A stretch of 54,343 bases of DNA, from NCBI GenBank assembly GCA_903934135.1, contig CAIZMQ010000132.1, forward strand, positions 1 through 54,343. The letters run 5' to 3'. Both the position numbers and the translations under genes were made by a program. Below, in pieces: positions 15,833 to 23,937 of the stretch. This DNA is from an uncultured Verrucomicrobiota bacterium (GTDB lineage: Bacteria > Verrucomicrobiota > Verrucomicrobiia > Chthoniobacterales > JACTMZ01). The notes below the pieces were generated by a model. That model made no database searches. It was not told the origin of the DNA and was given only the letters and a program-made list of their open reading frames with translations. Each line of letters opens with the position of its first letter. The stretch's first letter is position 1.

Positions 15833-16726
15833 GTGCCTGCTCCCGACGATCCCCTCGCGCCGGCTTATCTCGATTACCTGCGCGACGAACGCAATGCCTC
15901 GCCGCGCACCGTGAGCAACTACGACCGCGCCCTGACCGCCGCGGCCGGATTCCTCGGTGAAAAGTCCTGGCCCGAGGCGACGGCCGATGATTTCCGCGCT
16001 TACCTCTTCGCCCTCATGAAGCGCGATCGCACGCGTGCCACCATCCGTCTCGACTTTGCCGCGCTGCGCAGCTTTTACCGCTTCCTCTGCGAGCGAAAAA
16101 GTCTCGCCGCCAACCCGCTCATGGCCGTCTCGCTGCCCAAAGCCGAGAAACGTCTTCCGGTCTTCCTCACCACCACGCAGATCGATGCCCTGCTGCGGGC
16201 ACCACATGAGGCGAAGCGCGCGAAACAGGCGCCGGATTGGCTGCCTTGGCGCGATGCCGCCATCCTCGAGTTGTTCTATTCCAGCGGACTGCGTCTCGCC
16301 GAGTTGGCGGCACTCGAGGTGAACGATATCGACCCTTACAACGAATCGGTCCGGGTCCTCGGCAAAGGGTCCAAGGAACGCATCGTGCCCGTGGGCCAGC
16401 CGGCTCTCGAAGCCATCCAGCATTACCGTCAGCGGGCCAAGGTGCAGTCCGGACCGCTCTTCCTGAGCAAGCTGCGCCAACGGCTTGGTCCCACTTCAAT
16501 CTGGTCGCTGGTCAAAAAATACCTCCGGCTCGCGCAGATACCCGTTCCGGCCAGCCCGCACAAACTCCGCCACAGCTTCGCCACCCATCTCCTCGATGCC
16601 GGCGCCGACCTCCGCAGCGTGCAAAGCATGCTCGGACACGCCAGCCTCTCAACCACCCAAATCTACACGCACGTGACGACCGAAAGACTCAAGAAAGCTT
16701 ACGATCAGGCGCACCCGCGAGCGTAA
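15833..16726 (+). CDS. Tyrosine recombinase XerC/XerD
   Basis: Site-specific recombinase that resolves chromosome dimers at dif. The 297-residue length is typical. An N-terminal core-binding domain (YLDYLRDERNASPRTVSNY) precedes the catalytic domain. Catalytic residues are Arg154 (SSGLRLAEL), Lys178/181 (GKGSKER), His243 and Arg246 (SPHKLRHSFATHLL), His269 (MLGHASL) and nucleophile Tyr278 (TTQIYTHV). The start is a GTG at 15833. Absence of flanking repeats or cargo genes argues for a housekeeping Xer rather than a mobile-element integrase. C or D cannot be assigned. Its 3' end overlaps the convergent membrane protein by 22 nt. Confidence 0.9.
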   Translation: MPAPDDPLAPAYLDYLRDERNASPRTVSNYDRALTAAAGFLGEKSWPEATADDFRAYLFALMKRDRTRATIRLDFAALRSFYRFLCERKSLAANPLMAVSLPKAEKRLPVFLTTTQIDALLRAPHEAKRAKQAPDWLPWRDAAILELFYSSGLRLAELAALEVNDIDPYNESVRVLGKGSKERIVPVGQPALEAIQHYRQRAKVQSGPLFLSKLRQRLGPTSIWSLVKKYLRLAQIPVPASPHKLRHSFATHLLDAGADLRSVQSMLGHASLSTTQIYTHVTTERLKKAYDQAHPRA

Positions 16727-17154
16727 AACCAGACCAAACCCGCCGAGCGCGCGGTCCACAAAACCGTGCGCAGCCAGTTGCCGTTGACCAGGGCCCGGAC
16801 CAGTTCCGGACGTGCCCCCTCGCGCGACAAACGCCCGTGCAAAGGCCCCTGCCAGAAGGCGGTGGACAACCAGATAACGAGCAACATGCCCATCATGAGA
16901 CGCCAGAACCAAAGTGGCTGGCCGGCCAGTGCCAACCATCCCGCGGTGGACAACTCGAGGACCATGAGCGGCCCGACCACCACCCCGATCGAGCGGCAGT
17001 GATGCCGGTGGAAAGCGCCGAATTGCGCCGCGCCAACGCGCGCAAAGGCGGGATATTGGACCAACTGCACCATCCAAATGAGGCCGGTCATGCCGAAGGT
17101 CGCGGCAGCCTGGAGGCCCTGCACCCACGCCAGCCATTCGGGCGCGGCAGTCAT
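16705..17154 (-). CDS. Small integral membrane protein, function unknown
   Basis: A 149-residue protein with about four hydrophobic segments (FGMTGLIWMVQLVQYPAF; IGVVVGPLMVLEL; LMMGMLLVIWLSTAFW; C-terminal TARSAGLVWF). It resembles conserved hypothetical membrane proteins, but I cannot name its family with confidence. The ATG at 17154 lies 11 nt downstream of the L,D-transpeptidase stop, so the two may form an operon. The stop region overlaps the convergent recombinase gene. Confidence 0.65.
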   Translation of the reverse strand: MTAAPEWLAWVQGLQAAATFGMTGLIWMVQLVQYPAFARVGAAQFGAFHRHHCRSIGVVVGPLMVLELSTAGWLALAGQPLWFWRLMMGMLLVIWLSTAFWQGPLHGRLSREGARPELVRALVNGNWLRTVLWTARSAGLVWFYARGCA

Positions 17155-17165
17155 GCGCGGCTACA

Positions 17166-17774
17166 TCAGTTGATCACGCGCACCGGTGTGCCGTGTGAAA
17201 CGTTGGCGAAGAAAATTTGCGCCATACGCTCAGGCATACGCACACATCCGTGCGACGCGGCGAAACCAGGGAGGAATCCGGCATGCAAACCGTAGCCGCC
17301 GTGGAAACGCAAAAAATAAGGCATCGGCGCCCCGCGGAACTTGGCGCCCGGCGGCTTGGGATCACGCTTCACCCCGACATTGGCCACCATGACGTTGTCT
17401 CCATGGTCGACATAATCGCCGTAAAGGTTCGAGACGTGGTCCTTGCTTTTCTGGAGAACTTTGTATTGACCGGGCGGCGTGCGGTAACCCTCGCGGCCGG
17501 AGGAGATCATCGAGACCCCGACGAGGCGCCCGTCCTTGTAGAAGAAGGCTTTTTGTTCGCCCAAGTCGATGGTGATGGAGGGACTTCCGGACACGCCATC
17601 TCCGTCCCAGTAGGACACCGTGTCATTGATGCCGACGCTGGAAGGCTTGGCCACGACGTCGCCTCCGGACGTCAGGTAGCGCGTCGTGGAACTAGTCAGA
17701 CGCCGGTCATGAGTCGCGCACCCGGCCAGGGCCGCGAGCATCAGGCAAACGCCGAGTCGCAGAATGGCATTCAT
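17166..17774 (-). CDS. L,D-transpeptidase (YkuD domain), lipoprotein
   Basis: Periplasmic enzyme that forms 3-3 peptidoglycan cross-links or attaches proteins to the wall. The 202-residue protein has a signal with lipobox LAGC (AALAGCATHD). The YkuD catalytic signature is present as HAGFLPGFAASHGCVRMP with the active-site Cys and upstream His. The ATG at 17774 is preferred over a TTG three codons upstream. In keeping with the family, IDLGEQKAFFYKDGRLVGV starts the catalytic domain. Confidence 0.88.
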   Translation of the reverse strand: MNAILRLGVCLMLAALAGCATHDRRLTSSTTRYLTSGGDVVAKPSSVGINDTVSYWDGDGVSGSPSITIDLGEQKAFFYKDGRLVGVSMISSGREGYRTPPGQYKVLQKSKDHVSNLYGDYVDHGDNVMVANVGVKRDPKPPGAKFRGAPMPYFLRFHGGYGLHAGFLPGFAASHGCVRMPERMAQIFFANVSHGTPVRVIN

Positions 17775-17832
17775 AGCAAACAAGCGAATAAAGCCCCTCG
17801 TCGACTTCCGGTCAAACCCAAAGCGCTGCGCA

Positions 17833-18291
17833 TCACTGTGGGGACAGCAAAATTGTCGAAGTGGTCACGGGGTATCCGGGGAGAAAAGCTTCAACGCTGT
17901 AAATGCCACCCGCCGCCATTTCACGGGTTGGAACATCGGCCTCGTATTCGAGCCGTTCACCAGGATTGACCACGACCGAAGAAGCCACGGCGGCGAAGTG
18001 GCGGTCCTCCGACCAGAGGAAAAGTCTCTGACCAGCAGAATTCTGCATGGCGACTTCAAAATGTTGCTCCGTCGGGAAGTGCAAGAAAAGCACACGCCGC
18101 GAGATATTGGCCAACGAGAAGACGACCCTGACCTCTCGGCACTGGGCGAGACGGAATTCGCCGGGTTCGGCCCGCAGGCTGGGTCGCAGAGGTATTCCCA
18201 CCGCCGCTACGGCCCCCGAGCCAGCCTCTTCCGATGGAGTACAGGCAGCCAATGCTGCGAAAAAAGTGATGGCAAGCCCCGCGCTCCGCAT
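17833..18291 (-). CDS. Putative lipoprotein with BsuPI-like domain
   Basis: A 152-residue protein opening MRSAGLAITFFAALAACTPS, a lipoprotein signal with lipobox LAAC. The rest looks like the BsuPI (intracellular proteinase inhibitor) beta-sandwich: VVFSLANISRRVLFLHFP, then QNSAGQRLFLWSEDRHF and VNPGERLEYEADVP. In that family the domain is often an extracytoplasmic beta module rather than a true inhibitor. The frame extends far upstream to 18597, but that part overlaps the divergent gene. No operon partner; role unknown. Confidence 0.65.
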   Translation of the reverse strand: MRSAGLAITFFAALAACTPSEEAGSGAVAAVGIPLRPSLRAEPGEFRLAQCREVRVVFSLANISRRVLFLHFPTEQHFEVAMQNSAGQRLFLWSEDRHFAAVASSVVVNPGERLEYEADVPTREMAAGGIYSVEAFLPGYPVTTSTILLSPQ

Positions 18292-18358
18292 GGAGCTGCA
18301 ATTTAAACGCGATTCGTGCGCGGTTGCAATTCCCCGCACTCCCCGTTTACCTGTCTGC

Positions 18359-18826
18359 GTGCGTCGTCCTTTTATTTTCCTGTGCATCGCCTCCCTGCTC
18401 TGCACCGGGGGGGCCAAGAAGCCGGTTGTCGAATTGCGTATCCACGGCGAAGGCATCGCCGCCGAAGCCCCGACCTTCGCCTTTCCGGCCACCTTGCTCA
18501 ACGGCCGCGAAACGTTTCTCTCCCGCATGCCGCTGATCACGCAGCGTGAAATCCACTCTGTCTTTCCGTTTGCCGCCGCAGATGGATCCCAGGGCATTTA
18601 CCTCAAACTCGACAATCACGGATCCGGCCTGCTCAAGCAGCACACCATGGAAAGAAGCGGCCGTCTGCTCGCCGTTTTTTTCAACGGGCGCCAGGTGAGC
18701 AATCTGGTGGTCGACCGGCCCGTCAACGACGGGATCGTCAGCATCCCGCGCGGACTCGACAGCACCGAGGTGGAGCTTCTCACCTCGGCCTACCCGGTCA
18801 TCGGCGAGAGCGGCAAAAAGCGATGA
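18359..18826 (+). CDS. Exported protein with SecD P1-head-like sequence, function unknown
   Basis: A 155-residue protein. From the GTG at 18359 it opens with a signal-like stretch (RRPFIFLCIASLLCTGGA). The body (IYLKLDNHGSGLLKQHT, RLLAVFFNGRQVSNLVVDRP) resembles the periplasmic head of SecD, in which a substrate-loop beta hairpin is followed by VxDGxxVSxP-like sequence. The similarity is weak, and no SecD membrane part exists. Its stop overlaps the M23 peptidase start by 4 nt (ATGA), so the two are coupled. An ATG at 18290 is an alternative start but lacks a signal-like N terminus. Confidence 0.6.
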   Translation: MRRPFIFLCIASLLCTGGAKKPVVELRIHGEGIAAEAPTFAFPATLLNGRETFLSRMPLITQREIHSVFPFAAADGSQGIYLKLDNHGSGLLKQHTMERSGRLLAVFFNGRQVSNLVVDRPVNDGIVSIPRGLDSTEVELLTSAYPVIGESGKKR

Positions 18827-19923
18827 CGAAGATCCTCGCCGTTTCGCTCCCCCTTTTTCTCCTTCTCGCCATCACTCAGGCGAAATCCTTTTCCCCCGTG
18901 TTGCCCACGGACAACGAGGAGCTTTTCCGCGGAAAACCGGAAAAGTTTTACATGTACACGGACCGCGATTTCGAAGGCGTCAAAAGCAGGCCGTGGCAGG
19001 GAGGCAGCTACGGATTCACGCGCAACCCGCAACGGGTGGAGGGGAAAGTCCTGGCGACCAAATTCCACGAAGGCACCGACGTGAGCCCTCTCCGCCGGGA
19101 CTCGTCCGGCGAACCGCTCGACGAGATTCGTGCGATCGAAGGAGGGCGCGTGGTGCACGTCAGCAACGACGAGAAAGATTCAAACTACGGAAAGCTCGTC
19201 GTGATCGAGCACAAGGTCGGGGGCACCCCCGTCTACAGCGTCTACGCCCATCTTGCCGCCATCGAAGTGCATCGCGGACAAACCATCAAGCAAGGCAGCC
19301 GCGTCGGCCGCCTTGGTTACACCGGTGACGGCCTCAACCAGCGCCGCGCCCACTTGCACCTTGAAGTTGCTCTCCTCTGGCACGACCAGTTCGCCAGCTG
19401 GCACCCCGCCAATTTTCCCTCCCCGAACAAACACGGACTCTACAACGGCATCAATCTGATAGGCCTCGACATTGCGGGATTTTACCTCGAGCAGCGCCAG
19501 AATTCCTCCCTTACCCTCCCGCAATTCATCCGCCACCAGGAGTCTTTCTTCTCCGTCCGCATCCCGGAATCCCCGCACTTCCAGTTGCCCCGCCGCTACC
19601 CCTGGCTGGTCAAAGGCAATCCCGCCGGAGTGCGCTCGTGGCTGGTTTCCTTCACCGCCCCCGGGTTTCCCGTCCTGATCGAGCCTTCGACCGAACCGGC
19701 ATCCGCCCCGCGCGTTGCCTGGGTCGCGCCGGCAAAATTCCCCTACGCCAAACTGACCCGCGGTCTGATCGATGGCCCGCGCAACCGGCCGCGCCTCGGC
19801 GAAAGCGGACAAAAACTCATCGACCTCCTCACCTGGGATCCCGCGTCCCGGCCCGAACCCCAGCCGCAACGCGGCTTGTCAGGCGACGCTGCCAACCGTA
19901 AGTTGCCGACTTCCGATGAGTGA
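18823..19923 (+). CDS. M23-family metallopeptidase (LytM-like)
   Basis: A 366-residue exported protein: signal peptide [17 protein letters not shown], then a LytM domain with zinc motifs HEGTD (HxxxD) and HLHLE (HxH), with SVYAHL and GYTGDG between them. Active zinc ligands suggest a true endopeptidase cutting peptide cross-links in peptidoglycan, rather than a degenerate EnvC-like activator. The C-terminal ~170 residues are not recognised. It is coupled to the preceding SecD-head-like gene and overlaps nuoB by 8 nt. Confidence 0.85.
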   Translation: MTKILAVSLPLFLLLAITQAKSFSPVLPTDNEELFRGKPEKFYMYTDRDFEGVKSRPWQGGSYGFTRNPQRVEGKVLATKFHEGTDVSPLRRDSSGEPLDEIRAIEGGRVVHVSNDEKDSNYGKLVVIEHKVGGTPVYSVYAHLAAIEVHRGQTIKQGSRVGRLGYTGDGLNQRRAHLHLEVALLWHDQFASWHPANFPSPNKHGLYNGINLIGLDIAGFYLEQRQNSSLTLPQFIRHQESFFSVRIPESPHFQLPRRYPWLVKGNPAGVRSWLVSFTAPGFPVLIEPSTEPASAPRVAWVAPAKFPYAKLTRGLIDGPRNRPRLGESGQKLIDLLTWDPASRPEPQPQRGLSGDAANRKLPTSDE

Positions 19924-20437
19924 CCGCGACCCCTACGCCTACGATTCCAAAATCGAGGGCAACATCATTTTCACCCAACTTGACACCGCAATCAATTGGA
20001 TGCGCAGCAACTCGCTCTGGCCCATGCCCATGGGCCTCGCCTGCTGCGCGATCGAACTCATGGCCGCCGGAGCCGCCCGCTTCGACATCGCCCGCTTCGG
20101 CGCGGAAGTCATGCGCTTCTCACCGCGCCAGGCCGACGTCATGATTGTCGCCGGCACTGTCACCTACAAGATGGCCCTCGCGGTCAAACGCATCTACGAT
20201 CAAATGGCCGACCCGAAATGGGTCATCGCCATGGGCGCCTGCGCATCCTCCGGCGGCATGTATCGCAGCTATGCCGTGCTCCAAGGCATCGACCACCTCA
20301 TTCCGGTTGACGTCTACGTATCCGGTTGTCCGCCCCGCCCCGAAGCCCTCCTCGACGGCCTCATGCGGCTGCAGAAAAAAATCATGGGAGAACATTCTTT
20401 CCTCGAGCAGAAAAAAGAACTGCTTGCTTCGATCTGA
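19916..20437 (+). CDS. nuoB: NADH-quinone oxidoreductase subunit B
   Basis: Complex I subunit carrying the terminal 4Fe-4S cluster N2, which passes electrons to quinone. The 173-residue protein has the cluster-binding cysteines in [19 protein letters not shown] and [11 protein letters not shown]. The ATG at 19916 overlaps the M23 gene and matches the family start. The nuoC start follows the stop directly. No nuoA lies upstream. Confidence 0.95.
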   Translation: MSDRDPYAYDSKIEGNIIFTQLDTAINWMRSNSLWPMPMGLACCAIELMAAGAARFDIARFGAEVMRFSPRQADVMIVAGTVTYKMALAVKRIYDQMADPKWVIAMGACASSGGMYRSYAVLQGIDHLIPVDVYVSGCPPRPEALLDGLMRLQKKIMGEHSFLEQKKELLASI

Positions 20438-21046
20438 ATGAAGCTTCCCGACGTCGCAGAAGCTCTGACCTCCCGTTTCGGCGCGGGCGTAGCCGGCCGC
20501 GTGGAATTCCGCGGCGAGACGACGCTGTTACTCCAACCCGAAGCCCTCCGCCCGATCTGCGAATTCTGCCGCGACGAACTCGGCTTTAACTTCCTCCTCG
20601 ATATTTCGAGTATCGACAATTTCGAGCACGAACCGCGCTACGAGGTCGTTTACGAGCTTTACTCCCTCGGGAACGGACTCCATCTCCGTCTCAAAACCAC
20701 CGCCACGGAGGACGAGCCCGAAGTCCCGACCGTCTGCGACCTTTGGCCGACCGCCAACTGGCACGAGCGCGAAGTATGGGACATGATGGGTATCCGCTTC
20801 GCCCGCCACCCGGACCTCCGCCGCATCATCATGTGGGATGGTTACCCGTACCATCCCCTGCGCAAAGATTTCCCGCTTGAAGGCAAATTCAGCGACGTGC
20901 CTGACGTTGCCTTCACCGAGCCCGCCCCCCTTGCCGGCGGCCCGTTTGTCACCGCCCCCGTCGAGGGCACCACCGAAGTCCGCGAACCGCGCGCCCGTCG
21001 CGCCGGCGACCTCCCGCCCGAGCAGACCTTCATCGCGGAACCTTGA
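20438..21046 (+). CDS. nuoC: NADH-quinone oxidoreductase subunit C
   Basis: Peripheral-arm subunit of complex I (30-kDa family). The signature HEREVWDMMGIRFARHPDLR followed by WDGYPYHPLRKDFPLEG is the NuoC motif. At 202 residues it has a Pro/Ala-rich C-terminal extension (ATG at 20438 to stop 21046) beyond the conserved core. It begins the base after the nuoB stop, yet the next gene is RNase D rather than nuoD, so the remaining complex I genes must be elsewhere. Confidence 0.93.
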   Translation: MKLPDVAEALTSRFGAGVAGRVEFRGETTLLLQPEALRPICEFCRDELGFNFLLDISSIDNFEHEPRYEVVYELYSLGNGLHLRLKTTATEDEPEVPTVCDLWPTANWHEREVWDMMGIRFARHPDLRRIIMWDGYPYHPLRKDFPLEGKFSDVPDVAFTEPAPLAGGPFVTAPVEGTTEVREPRARRAGDLPPEQTFIAEP

Positions 21047-22095
21047 TCTCCACGCCGGAACATCTGGCGGACTTCACCTCCCGCCTCGACACGCACAAGG
21101 TTATCGGACTCGATACCGAGGCCGACAGTCTGCACAGCTACTACGAAAAGGTCTGCCTCGTGCAGGTTTGCTCGCCCGACGGTTATTTCCTGGTCGACCC
21201 GCTGGCCGAGGGCCTTGACCTCTCCGTATTCTACGCGTCTCTCACCGCGCACACCCTCATCATCCACGGGGCGGATTACGATCTGCGCCTGCTCGGACGT
21301 CATCCGTCCTTCGCCGCCACCGAAATCTTCGACACATCCATCGCCGCGCGCTTCCTCGGCCTCGAACAAATCGGCTATGCGGCACTCGTACAGAAATTTT
21401 TCGATGTCACCCTCTGCAAAGCTTCACAGCGCGCCGACTGGGGACGACGCCCCCTGCCGCCACGCATGGAAGAATACGCGCTGAACGACGTCCGCTACCT
21501 CCTTCCTTTGGCCGAAATCCTCGAAAACCAACTCAAAGAACTCGGCCGGTGGGAGTGGTATGACCAGTCCCGCGACGCCATGGTGCAAAGCGCCCGCGAA
21601 CCGCGCGAACGTGATTTGGAAAATGCCTGGCGCGTCAACGGCAGCAGCAAGCTCGCACCCCGCGAGGCCGCTGTCCTCCGAGCCCTCTGGCACTGGAGGG
21701 ACGCCGAAGCCAGCGCTTGGGACCGGCCGACCTTCCACGTCATCTCCAACGACCGCATGATCGACGCGGCCTGCGCCGCGGTGGCCGGACAGAAATTTGA
21801 GGTCCATCGCATGCCGCCCCCGCGCTACGCCCGCATGAAGGAAGCTCTCCGCGCCGCCCTCGATCTTCCCGAAAGCGAATGGCCCGTCTTCGAGCGCGAA
21901 CGCAAAGCCCGTCCAAGCGGCGCCGCCTGCCGCCTCTTCGAAAAACTCCGCGAAAAACGTGATACCGTGGCCCGAGAACTCGCCCTCGACCCCTCGCTCA
22001 TCGCCTCGCGCCTGACTCTGATGTCCGTTGCCCAGCAAAACTGTGCCCGCCTCCTCCCCTGGCAACGCGACCTGCTCGAGGTCGACCTTCTTTAG
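21043..22095 (+). CDS. rnd: Ribonuclease D (DEDDy exonuclease with HRDC domain)
   Basis: 3'-to-5' exoribonuclease that trims tRNA precursors. The DEDDy active site is visible: GLDTEADS (ExoI), HGADYDLRLL (ExoII) and YALNDVRYLL (ExoIII, with Tyr). The C-terminal half (LAPREAAVLRALWHWRDAEA onward) is the HRDC region. The start is a TTG at 21043 whose TTGA overlaps the nuoC stop, giving 350 residues. The unusual TTG is supported because the conserved sequence begins soon after it. Confidence 0.9.
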   Translation: MISTPEHLADFTSRLDTHKVIGLDTEADSLHSYYEKVCLVQVCSPDGYFLVDPLAEGLDLSVFYASLTAHTLIIHGADYDLRLLGRHPSFAATEIFDTSIAARFLGLEQIGYAALVQKFFDVTLCKASQRADWGRRPLPPRMEEYALNDVRYLLPLAEILENQLKELGRWEWYDQSRDAMVQSAREPRERDLENAWRVNGSSKLAPREAAVLRALWHWRDAEASAWDRPTFHVISNDRMIDAACAAVAGQKFEVHRMPPPRYARMKEALRAALDLPESEWPVFERERKARPSGAACRLFEKLREKRDTVARELALDPSLIASRLTLMSVAQQNCARLLPWQRDLLEVDLL

Positions 22096-22127
22096 ACCAG
22101 ATCCGTCCCCCGCGCCGCCCGCCCGCC

Positions 22128-22967
22128 ATGACCCCGACCGCCCGCGAAACCATCCGGCGCGCCCTGGCCGAAGACCTCGGCTCCGGAGACATCACCTCCG
22201 AGTGCTTCATCCCCGCAGACCACCGTTCAAGCGCCCGGCTCACCGCCGGGGAATTTGCCATCCTAGCCGGCACCGCAGCAACCACGGAAGTCTTCCGCCA
22301 AGTCGATCCGACCATCGAGATCACCGCTCACCAGAACGACGGCGACCGACTCGCCCCCGGCACCCTCATCCTCACCGCCACGGGTCCGACCCGCGCCCTC
22401 CTCTCGGCCGAACGCACCGCCCTCAACTTCCTCCAGCGACTCAGCGGCATCGCCACCCTCACCCGCCGCTTTGTCGATGCCGTGGCCGGAACAAAAGCGG
22501 TCATCCTCGATACCCGAAAAACTACCCCCGGACTCCGCGAGTTCGAACGCCTCGCGGTCCGCGCTGGCGGCGGCACCAACCACCGCTTCGGCCTCTTCGA
22601 CCGCGTCCTGGCCAAAGACAACCACCTGGCCATTACCCCCGACGCCACCGGACTGCAACGCGCCATCGACGAAGCCAAAAAACGTGCGCCCGGCATCCTC
22701 ATCGAAATCGAAGCCGACACCCTCGATCAGGTCCGCCTCCTCTGCGGCCTCCGCGCTATCGACATCATCCTCCTCGACAACATGTCGACCGACCAGCTCC
22801 GCGCAGCCGTCCAGATCCGCGCCGACCGCGAAATTCTCCTCGAGGCCAGCGGGAGGGTGAACCTCGACACGGTAACCGCGATTGCCGCCACCGGCGTCGA
22901 TCAAATCTCGGTCGGTGCCCTCACCCATTCGGCGAGAGCCATCGATCTCTCGCTCGGGATCTCCTAG
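22128..22967 (+). CDS. nadC: Nicotinate-nucleotide pyrophosphorylase (quinolinate phosphoribosyltransferase)
   Basis: Converts quinolinate and PRPP to nicotinate mononucleotide in de novo NAD synthesis. The 279-residue protein has the family motifs ALNFLQRLSGIAT, ILDTRKTTPGLR, VRAGGGTNHRFGLFD and the Glu/Asp pair in IEIEADTLDQ and LLDNMS. It follows rnd by 32 nt. A gap of 145 nt follows before the SirB1-like gene, in which I see nothing definite. Confidence 0.95.
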   Translation: MTPTARETIRRALAEDLGSGDITSECFIPADHRSSARLTAGEFAILAGTAATTEVFRQVDPTIEITAHQNDGDRLAPGTLILTATGPTRALLSAERTALNFLQRLSGIATLTRRFVDAVAGTKAVILDTRKTTPGLREFERLAVRAGGGTNHRFGLFDRVLAKDNHLAITPDATGLQRAIDEAKKRAPGILIEIEADTLDQVRLLCGLRAIDIILLDNMSTDQLRAAVQIRADREILLEASGRVNLDTVTAIAATGVDQISVGALTHSARAIDLSLGIS

Positions 22968-23112
22968 GACGCACCAGAAAGAACGGAACCGGCAGTTTGC
23001 CGAAATGAGGCCTCAGCCCCGATCCGCCGTTCACTCTGGCTCAACCTGCCGCCGGCTGCGTCCCCCCAGCTTGCCTAAAGCTCCCAACCTGCTTAATTCC
23101 TTTTTACGCCGC

Positions 23113-23937
23113 ATGCACCCGCAAAAAGCAGCTCTGGTCCGCCTGCTCGCCGACGACGACGAGCAAACCGTGCGACTGGTCAAAGAACAGCTTGCCCAAG
23201 ACGGTGCCGGCCACCTTGAAGACCTGCGCGACTTGGCCGGCTGCGACCATCCGGTGGCCGCGCTCCACGCACGGGATGTCCTCCACGAGGTGATGCAACA
23301 CGAGGCGCTCGACCGGTTCGAGAACCTGTGCGGAACCTTCAACGACAACTCGGACCTCGAGGAGGCCTGCTGGCTTTTGGGGGCCGCCATGCTGCGGGGA
23401 TTCGAACCGACACCTTACCGGCAACGTCTGGCTACCTGGGGCACCGAACTGGACCGCCGTCTCCGCCGCGCCCCGGCCAGCCGGCAAAAGGTCGAGGTCA
23501 TGGCGGACTTTCTCGCCGCCGAACTCGTTTTCGTCGGCAATACCGACGACTACTACAACGACCGCAACTCCCTCCTGCCCTGCGTGCTCGATTCGCGCAA
23601 AGGCATCCCCATCACCCTCACGTTGGTCTACATGCTCGTCGGCCATCATGCCGGTATTCTGGTCGAAGGTGTCAACCTGCCCGGTCACTTTCTCGCCCGC
23701 TACGACAATATCCTTTTCGACCCGTTCCATCAGGGAAAAATCCTGACCCGGCGCGATTGCGAGGAAATCCTCCGCCGCCAGAATCAGCGGCTTGAGGACT
23801 GGCACCTCGCGTCCGCTTCGCCGAGACAAATTCTTGCCCGCATTCTTGCCAATCTCCTCTACGTTTACCACCGCCAGGGCGACAGCGCCCAATACGCGCG
23901 CCTCAAGCGTTGGAGCCACCTGCTCGTCCGCGGCTGA
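23113..23937 (+). CDS. SirB1 / transglutaminase-like protein
   Basis: A 274-residue protein. The segment YYNDRNSLLPCVLDSRKGIP followed by ITLTLVYMLVG and GVNLPGHFLARYD is the SirB1 N-terminal (transglutaminase-like) signature. Residues 1-130 look like a helical leader. Start ATG 23113 (MHPQKAALVRLL); the upstream open frame to 22882 overlaps nadC. The final TGA shares its last base with the cinA start (TGATG). The family's catalytic activity is unproven. Confidence 0.8.
   Translation: MHPQKAALVRLLADDDEQTVRLVKEQLAQDGAGHLEDLRDLAGCDHPVAALHARDVLHEVMQHEALDRFENLCGTFNDNSDLEEACWLLGAAMLRGFEPTPYRQRLATWGTELDRRLRRAPASRQKVEVMADFLAAELVFVGNTDDYYNDRNSLLPCVLDSRKGIPITLTLVYMLVGHHAGILVEGVNLPGHFLARYDNILFDPFHQGKILTRRDCEEILRRQNQRLEDWHLASASPRQILARILANLLYVYHRQGDSAQYARLKRWSHLLVRG

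Noticed and set aside
15833..16726. The Xer recombinase as a mobile-element integrase
   Set aside because: No tRNA, direct repeats, excisionase or cargo genes flank it, and its length and motifs fit a housekeeping XerC/D.
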